A stretch of 64,000 bases of DNA from Chlorobaculum sp. 24CR (GCF_004118635.1 NZ_SDGU01000024.1:58580-122579), one strand, 5' to 3'; shown: positions 1 to 10,531, counted from the first letter of the stretch. The notes: generated by a model not told the origin, from the letters alone. Translations and numbers: made by a program.

Positions 1-114
1 GTCACTGAAAAAGGGGGTGAACCACTGATCGTACTCCCGGAGATGCTCCGAAATCTGGTGCATCTGGGTGGTCTGATTCATCGAACCGCAGACAAACAGA
101 ATCTTCTTGTTCAT
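1..114 (-). CDS. N-terminal fragment of an unrecognised protein, possibly a GT-B glycosyltransferase
   Basis: Only the first 38 codons are inside the window; the gene runs off the left edge. The start ATG (114-112) overlaps the stop of the upstream membrane-protein gene in an ATGA arrangement, so the two are translationally coupled. The visible peptide begins MNKKILFVCGSMNQTTQMHQ: a beta strand followed by a Gly/Ser-rich turn and a His-containing helix. That resembles the start of GT-B glycosyltransferases but also other Rossmann-like proteins. Coupling to a lipid-flippase-like gene makes an envelope-glycan role plausible. The family assignment is inference only. Confidence 0.55.
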   Translation of the reverse strand, partial: MNKKILFVCGSMNQTTQMHQISEHLREYDQWFTPFFSD

Positions 115-1175
115 GCACTCTCTTCACTGACTTGTTCGGCATCCCGAAGATGAATGCCCTCCATAAACATCACACCGTAACCTATCGAATACCAGATCAC
201 CTCCTTGAAGCGGCGCAGCATCACGAACGCTCCTCCATAGGCGAGGTAATCCGGAAAGCCGAGCGCGTGAAAAAAAGCGAGATAGCCAAGATCCTGAATC
301 CCCAGTCCCGATGGAATGAAAAAAAAGATCGCCCTGAGAATGGTCAGAGCCGTGTCGAACGCCAGCACCTGAAAGAAAGTCACCTTGAGACCGAGAACGT
401 GTAATATAAGATAACTTTCCAATGCGAGCATCATCCACGCCGCGACATAGATCGCCATCACCGGCAGCAGCGATTTCATGCCGCCCGACTTGACCCGCTG
501 AAGCTTCTGGTCGGTCTCGGCGAACCCCTCCTCCTGCTTGAGCAGCCACTGCCGCACCTTTTCAAACGGAATATTCATCAGAGCCCGATGCAAGCCGGAG
601 GCAGCCTTGCCGTTGATCAGCAGCAACAGCAAGAGGGTGATGACCAGGGTGAGCGCGATGCCGGCAGCGAGCATGACAATGCCGAGTCCATGAAAACCGA
701 CCACCTGAACGGAGACGGCCTGGAGCATCCCGAACCCGGCAATCGCGCCAATCATGGTATAGATACCCTGGGTGACACCAAGCAACAGCTTGCGCACCGC
801 GACCGTGGCGACCCCATCCGGCAGGGGAATGCCGAGAAATTTCCGGCAGAGCCAGGGGCGCAGCGGCTCGCCGACGGCCACGCCTGCGGGCAGGGTCATC
901 GAAACCGTTTCGGTGACAACCTGGATTTTAAAGAGGCCGAAAAAGGGTACCTGGCCGCTCTCTTTGGGAAACAGCCGCTGCCATGCCGCCGTCTCCAGAA
1001 GATGCAGCCCGAGGTAGGGCAGAAGAATCCAGAGCGAGGAGGGGCCGAGTGATGCGATCAACTTCATCGATCCGGCAAGATCAACCTTGCTGAACAGATA
1101 TGCAATGAGAGCCAGACCGGCCAGAAGCCCCGCGTAACTTGTCCAGGACTTTTTTCCTTTCTTGTGCGCTTGCAT
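111..1175 (-). CDS. Flippase-like integral membrane protein (LPG synthase TM-region / UPF0104 family)
   Basis: A 354-residue polytopic membrane protein with about eight hydrophobic segments. The family signature is a long TM domain with a conserved GxxVGEPLRP-like segment (here MTLPAGVAVGEPLRPWL) and a late FFIPSGLGIQDLGY motif, as in the TM half of lysylphosphatidylglycerol synthases and the UPF0104 flippase-like proteins. There is no aminoacyl-transferase domain, so it is not MprF itself. I chose the ATG at 1175 (MQAHKKGKK), which puts a basic segment before the first TM; the frame stays open to 1355, and the extra residues look non-membrane and low in conservation value. It is coupled by ATGA to the gene at the left edge. 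A role in moving or binding a lipid intermediate is inferred. Confidence 0.75.
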   Translation of the reverse strand: MQAHKKGKKSWTSYAGLLAGLALIAYLFSKVDLAGSMKLIASLGPSSLWILLPYLGLHLLETAAWQRLFPKESGQVPFFGLFKIQVVTETVSMTLPAGVAVGEPLRPWLCRKFLGIPLPDGVATVAVRKLLLGVTQGIYTMIGAIAGFGMLQAVSVQVVGFHGLGIVMLAAGIALTLVITLLLLLLINGKAASGLHRALMNIPFEKVRQWLLKQEEGFAETDQKLQRVKSGGMKSLLPVMAIYVAAWMMLALESYLILHVLGLKVTFFQVLAFDTALTILRAIFFFIPSGLGIQDLGYLAFFHALGFPDYLAYGGAFVMLRRFKEVIWYSIGYGVMFMEGIHLRDAEQVSEESA

Positions 1176-1636
1176 GGAATCGATTGGAGATGAAACAGTT
1201 TTGCCACCAGCGAGGCTATTGCGCGGCTCGCCGCCCAGTCGTGTTCGGAGGGCCGGAAACTGCCAGCGCAAGTCTGGGCAACGCGCGGCGGAGAGCAGAT
1301 GAGGCTCGTCGCCCGGCCCGGAACGAAAGCGCATAAATATATCAAAAATAGGCAATTCCCGTGAACTTGCCTTTTTCGTGACTCACTCCGGAAGTGCGGA
1401 GCCGATTTCGATGCCGCAGAGCCGAATCGGAAAAGCATGTATATAGGTAATCAGACTACCGAAAGCGGCAATAAATTGTTGGAGAAGAGGGCTTTGATTG
1501 TTACATAACAGTATGTGATCACATTCAGAGCGTTCCTGTCATTTTGTCCGTTTCAACGGACATCCCTGTTGACCGTTTGCGTCAGACCCGATTTCACGAT
1601 TCTACATCACCTCATTCCGGAATCAAACTTTCGTTT

Positions 1637-3466
1637 ATGGGACTCATCAATCCTGATTTCCAGACCTTGCCCGAACTGTTCATCTCGGTGTTCAGCCATT
1701 TCAAAGGACAGCCCGGCAAAGCGCCTATCGCACGGAAAATCAACGGCGCATACTCGCCCATCAGCTACGACTCGCTGGCGGAGGATTGCCGCCATTTTGC
1801 CGCATACCTGAAACAGCGGGGTATCGAGCCGGGCGACCGGGTGGCGATTCTGTCGGAAAACCGTCCGGGATGGTACCTGGCCGACATCGCAATCCTCTCG
1901 CTCGGAGCGACCGACGTGCCACTCTACCCCTCCCTTCCGCCGAACCAGATCGAGTACATCCTGAACAACTGCGGCGCGAAAGGCATCATTGTCTCCAACA
2001 TGCTTCAGCTCGGCAAAATCCTCTCGATCTGGCAGAAGCTTCCGGAGCTGAACATGGTGATCGTCATGAACAAGCTCGAAGAACCGGTCGAGGATGTCAT
2101 CAATCTGGGAGAGGCCAAATCGGAAGGGAAGAAAATTCTGGAGGCCAAACCGTGGCTGCTCGACGGCATCAAAAGCAGTCCGGACGATGTGGCGACGATC
2201 ATCTACACCTCCGGAACGACCGGCCTGCCGAAAGGGGTGATGCTCACGCACCGGAATCTGTGCGAAAACGTCAAATCGTGCTCCACGGTCATCCGGCTCG
2301 ACGAAACCGACAGCAGTCTCTCCTTCCTGCCGCTCTCCCACGCCTACGAGCGCACCGGCGGATACTACCTCCTGTTCGCCTGCGGAGCGTGCATCTATCT
2401 GGCAGAAAGCATCGAAACCATCTCGCTCAACATCTCGGAGGCCCAACCCACCATCATCTTTACGGTGCCGAGGCTCTTCGACCGCATCAAGGCCAACATG
2501 CTCAAGACGGTCGCCCATGAGGGTGGCGTCAAAGAGAAAATTTTCCGTTGGGCGATCAGTACCGGCGAAAAGTACCACAAGCAGCTCGCCGCCGGAAAGG
2601 TGTCGCCGCTGCTCGCCGTGCAGCACAACCTGGCCGACAAGCTGGTTTACAGCAAGATTCGCCAGAAGTTCGGCGGCCGCCTGCGCTACTTCGTCTCCGG
2701 CGGCGCGGCGCTGCCGCAGAAGACTGGCGAGTTTTTCCAGTCGATCGGCATCACGATTCTCGAAGGGTTCGGCTTGACCGAAACCTCGCCCGTCACCAAC
2801 GTCAACCGGCCCGAAAAGGTGAAGTTCGGCACGGTCGGCCCGCCCGTCAGCAACGTCGAGGTGAAGATCGCCCCGGATGGCGAAATCCTGCTGAAGGGGC
2901 CGAACATCATGAAGGGATACTGGCAGGACGAGGCCGCGACCGCCGAGGTGCTGAAAAATGGCTGGTTTTATACCGGAGACATCGGCGAGATCGATGCAGA
3001 CGGCTACCTCAGGATCACCGACCGCAAGAAGCACATCATCGTCACCAGCGGCGGCAAAAACATCGCCCCGCTCCCCATCGAGAACCTCATTCTCGAAAGC
3101 CCGTATGTCGATCAGGCGATAGTCGTCGGCGAAAAACGCCCCTTCCTCATCGCCCTGATCGTGCCCGATTTCGTGAAACTGAGAGATTTCGCCGCGGAAC
3201 ACCAAATACCGGCAAGCAGCGCAAAAGAGCTGATTGCATCGAAAGAGATTGCGCAGGTTTACGAAAAGCTGCTGAAGAGCATCTCCCGCCAGCTCGCCAC
3301 CCATGAAAAGGTGCGGAAGTTCCTGCTTGTCGAGGAGCCGTTCTCGATTGAAAACGGCATGATGACCCCCACGCTCAAGCTCAAGCGCAAGGAGATCACC
3401 ACCCGGTTCAGCGCCGAAATCGACAATCTCTACAACGCGCTGAACATGGTCTATAACACCGAGTGA
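1637..3466 (+). CDS. Long-chain fatty-acid--CoA ligase (AMP-forming)
   Basis: ANL-superfamily enzyme that activates fatty acids with ATP to acyl-AMP and then acyl-CoA. The P-loop-like A3 motif [12 protein letters not shown] lies near residue 190, the adenine-binding segment [10 protein letters not shown] near residue 375, and the hinge/A8 region with [17 protein letters not shown] near residue 447, followed by the catalytic-lysine domain. About 609 residues from the ATG at 1637 (MGLINPDF), normal for FACL proteins of this type. The frame is open upstream to 1544, but those 31 residues do not look like family sequence. It is divergent from the flippase-like gene and convergent with the mutY-like gene. 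It would serve membrane or wax lipid metabolism; the exact chain length cannot be read from sequence. Confidence 0.9.
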   Translation: MGLINPDFQTLPELFISVFSHFKGQPGKAPIARKINGAYSPISYDSLAEDCRHFAAYLKQRGIEPGDRVAILSENRPGWYLADIAILSLGATDVPLYPSLPPNQIEYILNNCGAKGIIVSNMLQLGKILSIWQKLPELNMVIVMNKLEEPVEDVINLGEAKSEGKKILEAKPWLLDGIKSSPDDVATIIYTSGTTGLPKGVMLTHRNLCENVKSCSTVIRLDETDSSLSFLPLSHAYERTGGYYLLFACGACIYLAESIETISLNISEAQPTIIFTVPRLFDRIKANMLKTVAHEGGVKEKIFRWAISTGEKYHKQLAAGKVSPLLAVQHNLADKLVYSKIRQKFGGRLRYFVSGGAALPQKTGEFFQSIGITILEGFGLTETSPVTNVNRPEKVKFGTVGPPVSNVEVKIAPDGEILLKGPNIMKGYWQDEAATAEVLKNGWFYTGDIGEIDADGYLRITDRKKHIIVTSGGKNIAPLPIENLILESPYVDQAIVVGEKRPFLIALIVPDFVKLRDFAAEHQIPASSAKELIASKEIAQVYEKLLKSISRQLATHEKVRKFLLVEEPFSIENGMMTPTLKLKRKEITTRFSAEIDNLYNALNMVYNTE

Positions 3467-3529
3467 GCACAGCCGAGCCTGGTTCGACACGGCTGGGGCG
3501 CTGAATCAATCTTCCCGCGCCAGCCGCCC

Positions 3530-4357
3530 TCACCTCTCCGCGCCAGAATCCCCGGCTATCCGCAGCATCCGCTGCTCCCCGTACTCCTCGATCAAGGACT
3601 CCATGACCAACATATCGACTATCGAGCCGATGCCGTGCGGGCAATCGGCGTAGCGCTCTTCGACCGACTCGCGGGACAGCTCGCCGCTCGTGAGCAACTC
3701 GCGAAGCAGCGCTCCGCGATACCAGCGCCGGGAGCCTTTGAAGCTCGACTGGCGGGTCAGCGGAGCGATGCCGGTTTTCCTGCCGGTCAGCTCCATTGCG
3801 CCGTAATCCATCAGCGCGTTGTGCCAGTCGCGGCTGCGCCCTTTCGGTAGCACTTCGCCGGCGACGTCGAGCAACGCTTTCGGAGTGATCGATTCGGGAA
3901 GGTTGAGTTCGTAGATCAGCACACGCCTGATATTGGTATCGACGGCTGCGATATCGAGGTTGTCGGCAAAGACGAGAATCGAGCGGCTCGTGTAGGCTCC
4001 GATGCCCGGCAGCTCGATGAGTTGCGCGGGATCGGCGGGCACTCGGCCACCGTGCTGTTCGACGATCATCGAGGCCGCCCGGTGCAGCCGCTGGCCGCGA
4101 GCGTTGTAGCCAAGACCGCTCCACTCTTCGAGCACCTCGCGAAGCGAAGCCGAAGCGAGCGAGCGCACATCGGGAAAGCGCTCCACCCAACGGAGAAATC
4201 TCGGCGCGACCCGGTCGGCCTGGGTCTGTTGCAGCATCACCTCGCTCACCATCACGCCGTAGCGGTCGGTAGTCGAGCGCCAGGGGAAGCTCCGCCTGTT
4301 CTTTTCGTAAAAATCGAAAATCTTCGACTGAAAAGCCTCGATGCGAGCGATGTTCAT
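3530..4357 (-). CDS. mutY: A/G-specific adenine glycosylase (MutY-type), lacking the Fe-S cluster cysteines
   Basis: HhH-GPD base-excision glycosylase expected to remove adenine mispaired with 8-oxoguanine or guanine. MutY identity is seen in [13 protein letters not shown] (catalytic Glu as in E. coli Glu37), in the helix-hairpin-helix [13 protein letters not shown] with Tyr where MUTYH and Geobacillus MutY also have Tyr (endonuclease III has Lys there), and in VDTNIRRVL with the catalytic Asp. At 275 residues it is short. After the HhH-GPD domain the usual four-cysteine [4Fe-4S] loop is absent: the only Cys seen in that region is in a DCPHG segment. The NUDIX-like 8-oxoG recognition domain is also missing. 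Function is therefore MutY-like with moderate confidence in specificity. Confidence 0.8.
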   Translation of the reverse strand: MNIARIEAFQSKIFDFYEKNRRSFPWRSTTDRYGVMVSEVMLQQTQADRVAPRFLRWVERFPDVRSLASASLREVLEEWSGLGYNARGQRLHRAASMIVEQHGGRVPADPAQLIELPGIGAYTSRSILVFADNLDIAAVDTNIRRVLIYELNLPESITPKALLDVAGEVLPKGRSRDWHNALMDYGAMELTGRKTGIAPLTRQSSFKGSRRWYRGALLRELLTSGELSRESVEERYADCPHGIGSIVDMLVMESLIEEYGEQRMLRIAGDSGAER

Positions 4358-4451
4358 GGCAGGGTAAAATCAGAAGGGAAAAATAGAGCAGTCTGCGCTT
4401 TCAGCACTCATCTCTTGTCCACCAAGTCCACAGCGTCCACCACGAAACCAA

Positions 4452-4488
4452 CAGAGCAGCACCGCCGGTTCAGGGCAGCGCTGCTCTG
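4452..4488. terminator. Inverted repeat downstream of rplS, possible terminator
   Basis: A perfect 9-bp inverted repeat (CAGAGCAGC ... GCTGCTCTG) with a 19-nt GC-rich loop sits 24 bases beyond the rplS stop, at the end of the five-gene minus-strand cluster. There is no strong T-run after it on the minus strand, so it is a weak or factor-dependent terminator candidate, or simply an RNA 3'-end stem. Confidence 0.35.
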
Positions 4489-4512
4489 CGTAAAAACTGG
4501 AAAAGCTGAAGC

Positions 4513-4878
4513 TTATGCCTGGGCGGAAGCGCTCTTGCGCTCCTTGACCTTCAGCGCGGCCTTGCCGGTACGCTTGCGGAGGTAGAAGAGTTTGGCCCTT
4601 CTTGCCTTGCCGCTTCTGATGACCGTGACGCTCTCGACGTTCGGCGAGTTGATCGGGATGATCCTCTCGACGCCAACGCCATGCGAAATTTTGCGGACGG
4701 TGATGGTCTTGGATGCGCCCATGCCCTTGTCGCCAATCACGACACCCTCGAAAGCCTGAAGGCGCTCTTTCTCGCCCTCGATAACCTTGAGCTGAATCCT
4801 GACGGAGTCACCGGGACGAATCTCGGGAATATCGCTCCTCTTTTGGGTTGCTTCGACCAACTGAATTAACTGATCCAT
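4513..4878 (-). CDS. rplS: 50S ribosomal protein L19
   Basis: L19 of the large ribosomal subunit, located at the 30S-50S interface. The 121-residue sequence has the family core: [17 protein letters not shown], the FEGVVIG strand and the basic [11 protein letters not shown] segment near the C-terminus. A short Lys/Ala-rich tail follows. It is the last gene of ffh-rpsP-rimM-trmD-rplS, with 27 bases between it and trmD, matching the common bacterial rpsP-rimM-trmD-rplS order. Confidence 0.97.
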   Translation of the reverse strand: MDQLIQLVEATQKRSDIPEIRPGDSVRIQLKVIEGEKERLQAFEGVVIGDKGMGASKTITVRKISHGVGVERIIPINSPNVESVTVIRSGKARRAKLFYLRKRTGKAALKVKERKSASAQA

Positions 4879-4905
4879 GATGACACTGTTATCTTTATGT
4901 TGTCT

Positions 4906-5598
4906 TTACTCTTCTTCACTCTCTTTGCCGAGCATCTCCGGCCTGCGCTCAAGCGTACGTTCTCGCGCATTCTCCTGCCGCCAAAGCTCGATTTTTTCAT
5001 GATGGCCTGAAAGCAGCACATCGGGCACCTTCATCCCCCGGAACTCCGCCGGTCGCGTAAACCATGCGCAGTCGAGCAGCTCGCTCTGGAACGAATCGGT
5101 CAGCGCCGACTCACCATCACCGAGCACGCCCGGTATGAGCCTGACCACCGCGTCCATCACCATCAGCGCAGGAATCTCGCCTCCGGAGAGCACCACGTCA
5201 CCAACGGAGAGTTCCATCGTCACCAGCGTCCGGCGAATCCGCTCGTCCATCGCCTTGTAGTGACCGCAGAGCACGATCAGGTTCCGCGTTTGCGACAGGC
5301 GGTTGGCCCGCTTCTGGTCGAAAGCCTGCCCGTCCGGCGTCATGAAGATCACCTCGTCATAACTCCTTTCAGCCTGCAACTTCTCGATACATGCGAACAC
5401 CGGCTCTGGACGGATCACCATCCCCGCGCCACCTCCGAACGGCGCATCATCCACCTGCTGGTACTTGCCCAATCCGTAATCGTGCAGGTTGTGCACGTGG
5501 ATCTCCGCAAGCGCTTTCCGCCTTGCGATGCCGAGCAATCCCTTTTCGAGGGGTGACGAAAAAAAATCCGGAATGACGGAAATGATATCTATCCGCAT
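4906..5598 (-). CDS. trmD: tRNA (guanine37-N1)-methyltransferase
   Basis: SPOUT-class enzyme that uses SAM to methylate G37 next to the anticodon of tRNAs reading CNN codons, preventing +1 frameshifting. The trefoil-knot SAM-binding segments are visible: [12 protein letters not shown] and [20 protein letters not shown] use the ATG at 5598 ([13 protein letters not shown]), the conserved start in the family; the frame opens earlier at 5622. About 230 residues. It lies between rimM and rplS on the same strand. Confidence 0.96.
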   Translation of the reverse strand: MRIDIISVIPDFFSSPLEKGLLGIARRKALAEIHVHNLHDYGLGKYQQVDDAPFGGGAGMVIRPEPVFACIEKLQAERSYDEVIFMTPDGQAFDQKRANRLSQTRNLIVLCGHYKAMDERIRRTLVTMELSVGDVVLSGGEIPALMVMDAVVRLIPGVLGDGESALTDSFQSELLDCAWFTRPAEFRGMKVPDVLLSGHHEKIELWRQENARERTLERRPEMLGKESEEE

Positions 5599-5687
5599 GG
5601 CTTCAACACCTCTCTGAGTCATTGCCTTTCAATCTTGTCAAGAACATCGCGCCTGAACTTCATCGAAGAAGTCGCGACACGCTGACG

Positions 5688-6191
5688 TTACAAAAATTCA
5701 CGGAATCTCCGTAACGTCACGATCCCTTTTTCGAGATCGGTTTCAGTGATGAAATCCTCCACCGCCGGAACCAACACCTTTTTGCTTCCTGTGTCGATTT
5801 CGTAAACGTCGTGCGCAGGCATCTGCAACACATCGCTGACGATGCCGACACAACCATCCTCTTCGTCGAACGCCTCCAGACCGATCAGGTCGTGGATGTA
5901 AGCGCGATCTCCGGGAAGAGGCGCCAGCGCTTCACCGGTCACATACAGCCTGAAGCCCGCAAGAGCTTCGGCCCCTTCGCGTGATCCGACGCCCTCGAAC
6001 ACAAGCCAGGCGAAACCCTGACCAAGCTTGGCCGACACCACCTTTCGGAGCGCGACCTCTTCAGGCGTTTTACCGACATAATACTCCCGTCGCTTCAGGA
6101 AGCGCTCCGGAAAGTCGGTCACCGGCTTCACCTTGAGTTCGCCTTTCAAGCCTTTGGGCTTCAGGACGACGCCTGTCAGAAACAGCTCCAC
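5688..6191 (-). CDS. rimM: Ribosome maturation factor RimM
   Basis: 16S rRNA-processing factor that binds S19 and helps mature the 30S head. The 167-residue protein has the N-terminal barrel ([20 protein letters not shown]) and the C-terminal PRC barrel domain containing [17 protein letters not shown] and the LVPAVEDFI segment. It stands between rpsP and trmD in the ribosomal cluster, with an 89-base gap to trmD. Confidence 0.95.
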   Translation of the reverse strand: MELFLTGVVLKPKGLKGELKVKPVTDFPERFLKRREYYVGKTPEEVALRKVVSAKLGQGFAWLVFEGVGSREGAEALAGFRLYVTGEALAPLPGDRAYIHDLIGLEAFDEEDGCVGIVSDVLQMPAHDVYEIDTGSKKVLVPAVEDFITETDLEKGIVTLRRFREFL

Positions 6192-6222
6192 TCTGGTTCA
6201 GCCGGTTCGGATTTCCTCTTCC

Positions 6223-6627
6223 TCAGCCTTCGGCGGAACCGACGGCTTCGGCGGCTTTCTTCGACTGACGGCGACGCAGCTTGGCGTTCAGGCGCTTCTG
6301 ACGCCGCTCGGCCTCTTTCTGCTGCCACGCTTCCATCTGAGCGGCGATGTCGCTTTCGCTGAAACCACGGCGCTTCAGGTTCATTTCGTGAAGCAGACCG
6401 GTGCCGCGAATGAGGCTGTGGACAGTGTCGGTCGGCTGCGCGCCAACGTTCAGCCAGTAGGCAACGCGATCTTTTTCGATGGTCACGGTATGCGGTTTGG
6501 CGGTCGGGTTGTAGTGGCCGACCACTTCAAGAAACTTGCCATCTCTCGGCGCGCGCCCGTCGGCAGCAACGATCTGGTAGAACGGCATCTTTTTCCTTCC
6601 GGCTCTTTTCAATCTGATCTTAACCAA
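6223..6627 (-). CDS. rpsP: 30S ribosomal protein S16
   Basis: Small-subunit protein needed for 30S assembly. The core is typical: [20 protein letters not shown], then GRYNPT-like [10 protein letters not shown] and [17 protein letters not shown]. At 134 residues it is longer than the roughly 80-residue minimal S16, with a Lys/Arg/Ala-rich C-terminal extension ([18 protein letters not shown]). Such extensions are seen in Bacteroidota/Chlorobiota S16. It is followed by rimM 31 bases downstream. Confidence 0.96.
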   Translation of the reverse strand: MVKIRLKRAGRKKMPFYQIVAADGRAPRDGKFLEVVGHYNPTAKPHTVTIEKDRVAYWLNVGAQPTDTVHSLIRGTGLLHEMNLKRRGFSESDIAAQMEAWQQKEAERRQKRLNAKLRRRQSKKAAEAVGSAEG

Positions 6628-6662
6628 TGCGTGATAATTTTAATTTATGAGAGACATTGTAC

Positions 6663-8012
6663 TTATCGTTTCAGAAACTTGTCGAGCGCCAGGTTCTCCG
6701 TGGTGATCTTCCGACCAGACTTGGCCAGGCGGTTCACCGAGCGCATCATCTTCTTCATTTCGGAGAACTGCTTGAGCAGCATGTTGACCTCCTGCACCCT
6801 GGTACCGCTGCCGAGCGCGATGCGCTGACGGCGGCTGCCGTTGATGATTTCGGGCTGCTTGCGCTCATCCCTGGTCATCGAGGAGATCATCGCCTCAATG
6901 GGCTTGAAATTGATATTCTCGAGATCCTGCTTGGGCACCATCTTGTTCAGGCCGGGCACCATTTCGATGAGGCCCTGGATCGAACCCATCTTCTTGAGCT
7001 GCTGGAGCTGATCGAAAAAGTCGTCGAGGTCGAACTCGTTTTTCATGAGCTTCGACTGCATCGCCATCGTCTTTTCGAGATCGAGCGTCTCCTGCGCCTT
7101 TTCGACGAAGCTGACGATGTCGCCCATGCCGAGAATCCTCTGGGCCATGCGGTCGGGGTAGAACACGTCGAGATCATCGACCTTCTCGCCAACGCTCATG
7201 AACTTGATCGGCTTTTCGACCACCTGACGGATCGACAGCGCCGCACCGCCGCGAGCATCGCCGTCGAGCTTGGTGAGCACCACGCCGTCGAAGTCGAGCC
7301 GGTCGTTGAACGCTTTGGCGGTGTTGACCGCCTCCTGACCCATCATCGAATCGACGACGAAGAGCAGTTCGTCCGGGCTGAGCCTGTTCTTGAGCGCTTC
7401 GGCCTCGGCCATCATCGTCTCGTCGATCTGCAAGCGACCGGCGGTATCGACAATCACCACATCCTTGCCGCTCGCGCGCGCCTCTTCGAGACCGCCAAGC
7501 GCAGCCTTCATGGCGTCCGGCTCCTCCACGGAGAAGACCGGCACGTCGATCTGCTCGCCGAGCGTTTTGAGCTGCTCGACCGCCGCCGGACGATAGACGT
7601 CGGCAGCGACAAGGATCGGATTCTTGCCGTTCTTTTTGAGGCGCTTGGCCAGCTTGGCGCAGAAGGTGGTTTTACCGGAACCCTGGAGGCCGGCGACCAT
7701 CACGATGGCGGGAATTTTCTTTGGAGGCAGGTTCAGCGGCTGGTTCTCGCCGCCCATGATTTCGGTCAGCTCGTCGTTGACGATCTTGACGATCATCTGC
7801 GCCGGGGAGACGCTTTTGATGACCGATTCGCCGAGGGACTTTTCGCGGATATCCTCGACCAGTTTCTTGGCAACCTTGTAGTTGACATCGGCGGAGAGCA
7901 GGGCGCGCTTGATGTCGCGCATGGCGATACCGATGTTGACCTCGTTGATCGTCGCCTGTCCGGCGAGCTTTTTAAAGGTCAGCTCAAGTTTGTCACTGAG
8001 ATTGTCGAACAT
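6663..8012 (-). CDS. ffh: Signal recognition particle protein Ffh (SRP54)
   Basis: GTPase of the signal recognition particle, which binds 4.5S RNA and delivers nascent membrane proteins to FtsY. Domains in order: N helical bundle, G domain with [14 protein letters not shown] (P-loop), DTAGRLQID and [10 protein letters not shown], then a methionine-rich M domain ([20 protein letters not shown]) with the RNA-binding [13 protein letters not shown] helix. 449 residues, normal length. It begins the minus-strand ribosomal cluster; a 137-base AT-rich gap separates it from the divergent kinase gene. Confidence 0.97.
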   Translation of the reverse strand: MFDNLSDKLELTFKKLAGQATINEVNIGIAMRDIKRALLSADVNYKVAKKLVEDIREKSLGESVIKSVSPAQMIVKIVNDELTEIMGGENQPLNLPPKKIPAIVMVAGLQGSGKTTFCAKLAKRLKKNGKNPILVAADVYRPAAVEQLKTLGEQIDVPVFSVEEPDAMKAALGGLEEARASGKDVVIVDTAGRLQIDETMMAEAEALKNRLSPDELLFVVDSMMGQEAVNTAKAFNDRLDFDGVVLTKLDGDARGGAALSIRQVVEKPIKFMSVGEKVDDLDVFYPDRMAQRILGMGDIVSFVEKAQETLDLEKTMAMQSKLMKNEFDLDDFFDQLQQLKKMGSIQGLIEMVPGLNKMVPKQDLENINFKPIEAMISSMTRDERKQPEIINGSRRQRIALGSGTRVQEVNMLLKQFSEMKKMMRSVNRLAKSGRKITTENLALDKFLKR

Positions 8013-8149
8013 ATTGAACCTGTCACATAAATTCTAAAAATGGATAGCTTTAAATATAAAAATATTCTTGTAAAATAAAACCAAACGATGCGACCTTCAC
8101 CAAACTATTTTCAATTATATTGGTGGGCTAAATTTCAAACCACAGATCA

Positions 8150-9133
8150 ATGACCGTGGAAACGATCGAGCAGATATTTCAATCATTCAAGGAGAAGAAG
8201 ATCGCCGTTATCGGCGATGTGATGATCGACAAATATATTTTCGGCCACGTATCGAGAATTTCACCCGAATATCCGGTACCGGTGGTCGATGTCACCCGCG
8301 AGAGCAGCCGTCTCGGCGGGGCGGCCAACGTGGCGGTCAACACCAGGGCGCTCGGAGCCGAAACGCTTCTGATCGGCGTTACTGGCGACGATCAGGAGCG
8401 CCGAAACCTCACGAGCCTCATGGCGGAGCACGGGCTCGATCCGGGGATGCTCGTGGCCGACAGCAACCGGCCGACAACCTGCAAAACCCGCATCCTGTCG
8501 CAGAACCACCACATCACGAGGGTTGACTACGAAAGCCGCACTCCGCTGAATACCAAGCTGGAGCAGCAACTGCTCGGCATGTTTACGGAGATTGCCGACT
8601 CGGTCGATGCCGTGGTGCTCGAAGATTACAACAAGGGGGTGCTCACCCCGTCGCTGATCGCTTCGGTGATCGCCATCTGCCGTGAGCGCAAGACGCCGGT
8701 GCTGGTCGATCCGAAGCTGAAGGGCTTCTTCTCCTACGGCGGCAGCACGGTCTTCAAGCCAAACCTTTCCGAACTCTCTGCCGCGCTCGGCATTCCCGTG
8801 GCCAACGTTGATGGCGATGTCGAACAGGCGTGCCTGCGGCTCGTCGAAAAGCTCAATATCGAGAGCCTCGTGGTGACAAGAAGCGAAAAAGGGATGAGCG
8901 TCTATGATGGCTCGTTCACCCACATTCCCGCCCTTTCGCTCGATGTTGCCGACGTCTCCGGCGCGGGCGATACGGTGATCGGCACCCTCGCGCTCGGGCT
9001 GGCCTCAGGCCTCGACCTGGTGACCAGCACCCGGATCGCCAATCTGGCGGCCAACACGGTGTGCCAGGAGGTCGGCGCCGTACCGGTCAGGCCGGACAAG
9101 CTGCTCAGCGCCTGCCTTGCCCATCTTCGCTGA
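8150..9133 (+). CDS. rfaE1: PfkB-family kinase, D-glycero-beta-D-manno-heptose-7-phosphate kinase type
   Basis: Phosphorylates heptose-7-phosphate at C1 in ADP-heptose synthesis for LPS, if the assignment is right. The N-terminus (KKIAVIGDVMIDKYIFGHVSR, then SPEYPVPVVDV and RLGGAANVAVN) is characteristic of the HldE kinase domain. The anion-hole/catalytic motif is DVSGAGDT with Asp274. At 327 residues it is the kinase domain alone, without the nucleotidyltransferase half found in bifunctional HldE, so a separate adenylyltransferase would be needed. Its 3' end overlaps the convergent START-domain gene by 29 bases. Confidence 0.85.
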   Translation: MTVETIEQIFQSFKEKKIAVIGDVMIDKYIFGHVSRISPEYPVPVVDVTRESSRLGGAANVAVNTRALGAETLLIGVTGDDQERRNLTSLMAEHGLDPGMLVADSNRPTTCKTRILSQNHHITRVDYESRTPLNTKLEQQLLGMFTEIADSVDAVVLEDYNKGVLTPSLIASVIAICRERKTPVLVDPKLKGFFSYGGSTVFKPNLSELSAALGIPVANVDGDVEQACLRLVEKLNIESLVVTRSEKGMSVYDGSFTHIPALSLDVADVSGAGDTVIGTLALGLASGLDLVTSTRIANLAANTVCQEVGAVPVRPDKLLSACLAHLR

Positions 9134-9743
9134 TAAAAATGTGACGGTCCACCACCGTCGGCCACGCCGGTTTGTATGACGGATCCTGCGCGAGATTCCT
9201 CATTTTGAGCAGTGAGTAGAACGGCACCTCGAACAGGGCCGCGTTGCTGAGCGCGGGAGGGATGTCGCTGCCGGGATCGAGATGCATCACAAAGGTCACG
9301 TGCACCTTGCCGCCCGCCACCGGCATCAATATCCAGACGCCCCTCGACTCGCGCACCCGGTGAAAGTCCGGCCTCGGCGGAGCGTAATCGGGAATACCGG
9401 TCATCGTCAGGGCGAGCGCCCCCTCCTCGGAGGCGTGCAGGGCAGTGCGCACGATCATCTCCCGTTTCGGAATCGGCCAAGGGGTATTGAGCACCTGACG
9501 GACGACGTAATCGAGTTCATGGCTCTGGTGCAGCACCTCCATCTCGGCAAGCTGATGCACCCATTTGCCGTAACTTCCGAAATCGTGAAAGAGGCTTATC
9601 AGTTTTCTGAGCGATGCGTTGAACATGGTCTCGCCCTTAAAACCCAGCACCTGGGAGCCACTGATCTTTGACGAAAAAATTTTGATGTCTTTGTGATCAA
9701 CACGAAACTCCCAGTTGCCCTCGAGGGCGACAGCTACATCCAT
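9105..9743 (-). CDS. START-domain protein (SRPBCC superfamily), copy 2
   Basis: A 212-residue protein that is essentially one START/SRPBCC helix-grip domain: WEFRVDHKDIKIFSSKI, then the beta core with WVHQLAEMEVLHQ, TPWPIPKREMIVRT and DFHRVRESRGVWILMPV, and a C-terminal helix. These folds bind hydrophobic ligands such as lipids or sterols. No signal peptide or TM is seen, so it is predicted soluble. It lies 45 bases downstream of a second START gene (9789-10448) and shares the PWP..(K/D)RE motif with it, so the pair probably arose by duplication. Its ligand is unknown. Confidence 0.75.
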   Translation of the reverse strand: MDVAVALEGNWEFRVDHKDIKIFSSKISGSQVLGFKGETMFNASLRKLISLFHDFGSYGKWVHQLAEMEVLHQSHELDYVVRQVLNTPWPIPKREMIVRTALHASEEGALALTMTGIPDYAPPRPDFHRVRESRGVWILMPVAGGKVHVTFVMHLDPGSDIPPALSNAALFEVPFYSLLKMRNLAQDPSYKPAWPTVVDRHIFISEDGQGRR

Positions 9744-9788
9744 TTGCTCAGCAGATTATGATGATGAGGGTAGATTAGGTACGGTGCG

Positions 9789-10448
9789 CTATTCCGCAAT
9801 AAAATCCTTGTAGTTTCTGATAATTTCTTTCGAGGATTCATTGAACGCCGCATCGACAGGCGTGCAGTACTTTTCCTTCTTGATAAAGTCGCGCATGTTG
9901 TTCAGCGTGTGGTACGGCGTGTCGATCACGGCGATATTGGCCAGCCACGAAGGAATTTCTCCGCCCGGCTCGATGTGCAGCCTGAACACCACGCGGCACT
10001 GCTTGTCGGAAAGCGGCAAGATATTCCATGCGCCTTCGAGCTTGCGAACCCTGACGTACCGGTCGTCTTCGGGGATAAAATCCGGAAGACATTCGATCTT
10101 GATGAAAGCCTCCCCTGTTTCGGGATCCCTGTAAGCAGTCGAACGACTGATAATCTCCCGGTCGGTCACCGGCCAAGGGGCATCGACATGCTGAAGCACT
10201 ACTCGCCCCTCATTGTCGTCGGCAAGCTCCTGAAGAATGCGCATGTCGCTGGTTTTCCAGACCCAGTCCGGAGCTGACTCGATGTCGTACAAAAGACTGA
10301 GCACGGAGTGCTGTGGCGCATCGATCGTAGCAACAGCGACGAACGAAAGAAAATCGGATGAAGGTACCGGACAGGTAAAAATCTTCAGCCAGTCGTTGCT
10401 GAGCTTGAGCGTGCAACTGTTACTGTTTATTTTTTCAAGTAATGACAT
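9789..10448 (-). CDS. START-domain protein (SRPBCC superfamily), copy 1
   Basis: 219 residues forming one START domain. The characteristic pattern is visible: [49 protein letters not shown], then [16 protein letters not shown] and the ligand-lid helix. The corresponding segments in the neighbour are clearly related ([49 protein letters not shown]). No export signal. Two START proteins in one operon are uncommon in bacteria. They could carry lipids, hopanoids or quinone/pigment-type molecules between membranes; nothing in the sequence tells which. Confidence 0.75.
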   Translation of the reverse strand: MSLLEKINSNSCTLKLSNDWLKIFTCPVPSSDFLSFVAVATIDAPQHSVLSLLYDIESAPDWVWKTSDMRILQELADDNEGRVVLQHVDAPWPVTDREIISRSTAYRDPETGEAFIKIECLPDFIPEDDRYVRVRKLEGAWNILPLSDKQCRVVFRLHIEPGGEIPSWLANIAVIDTPYHTLNNMRDFIKKEKYCTPVDAAFNESSKEIIRNYKDFIAE

Positions 10449-10531
10449 AGCGAAACTGGTTGTATGAAAAAATGGCCGGAAGCCCTCTTGCCGATCTGAA
10501 AGCCGCTCCGACCCGGCGATTCATAGGTACC

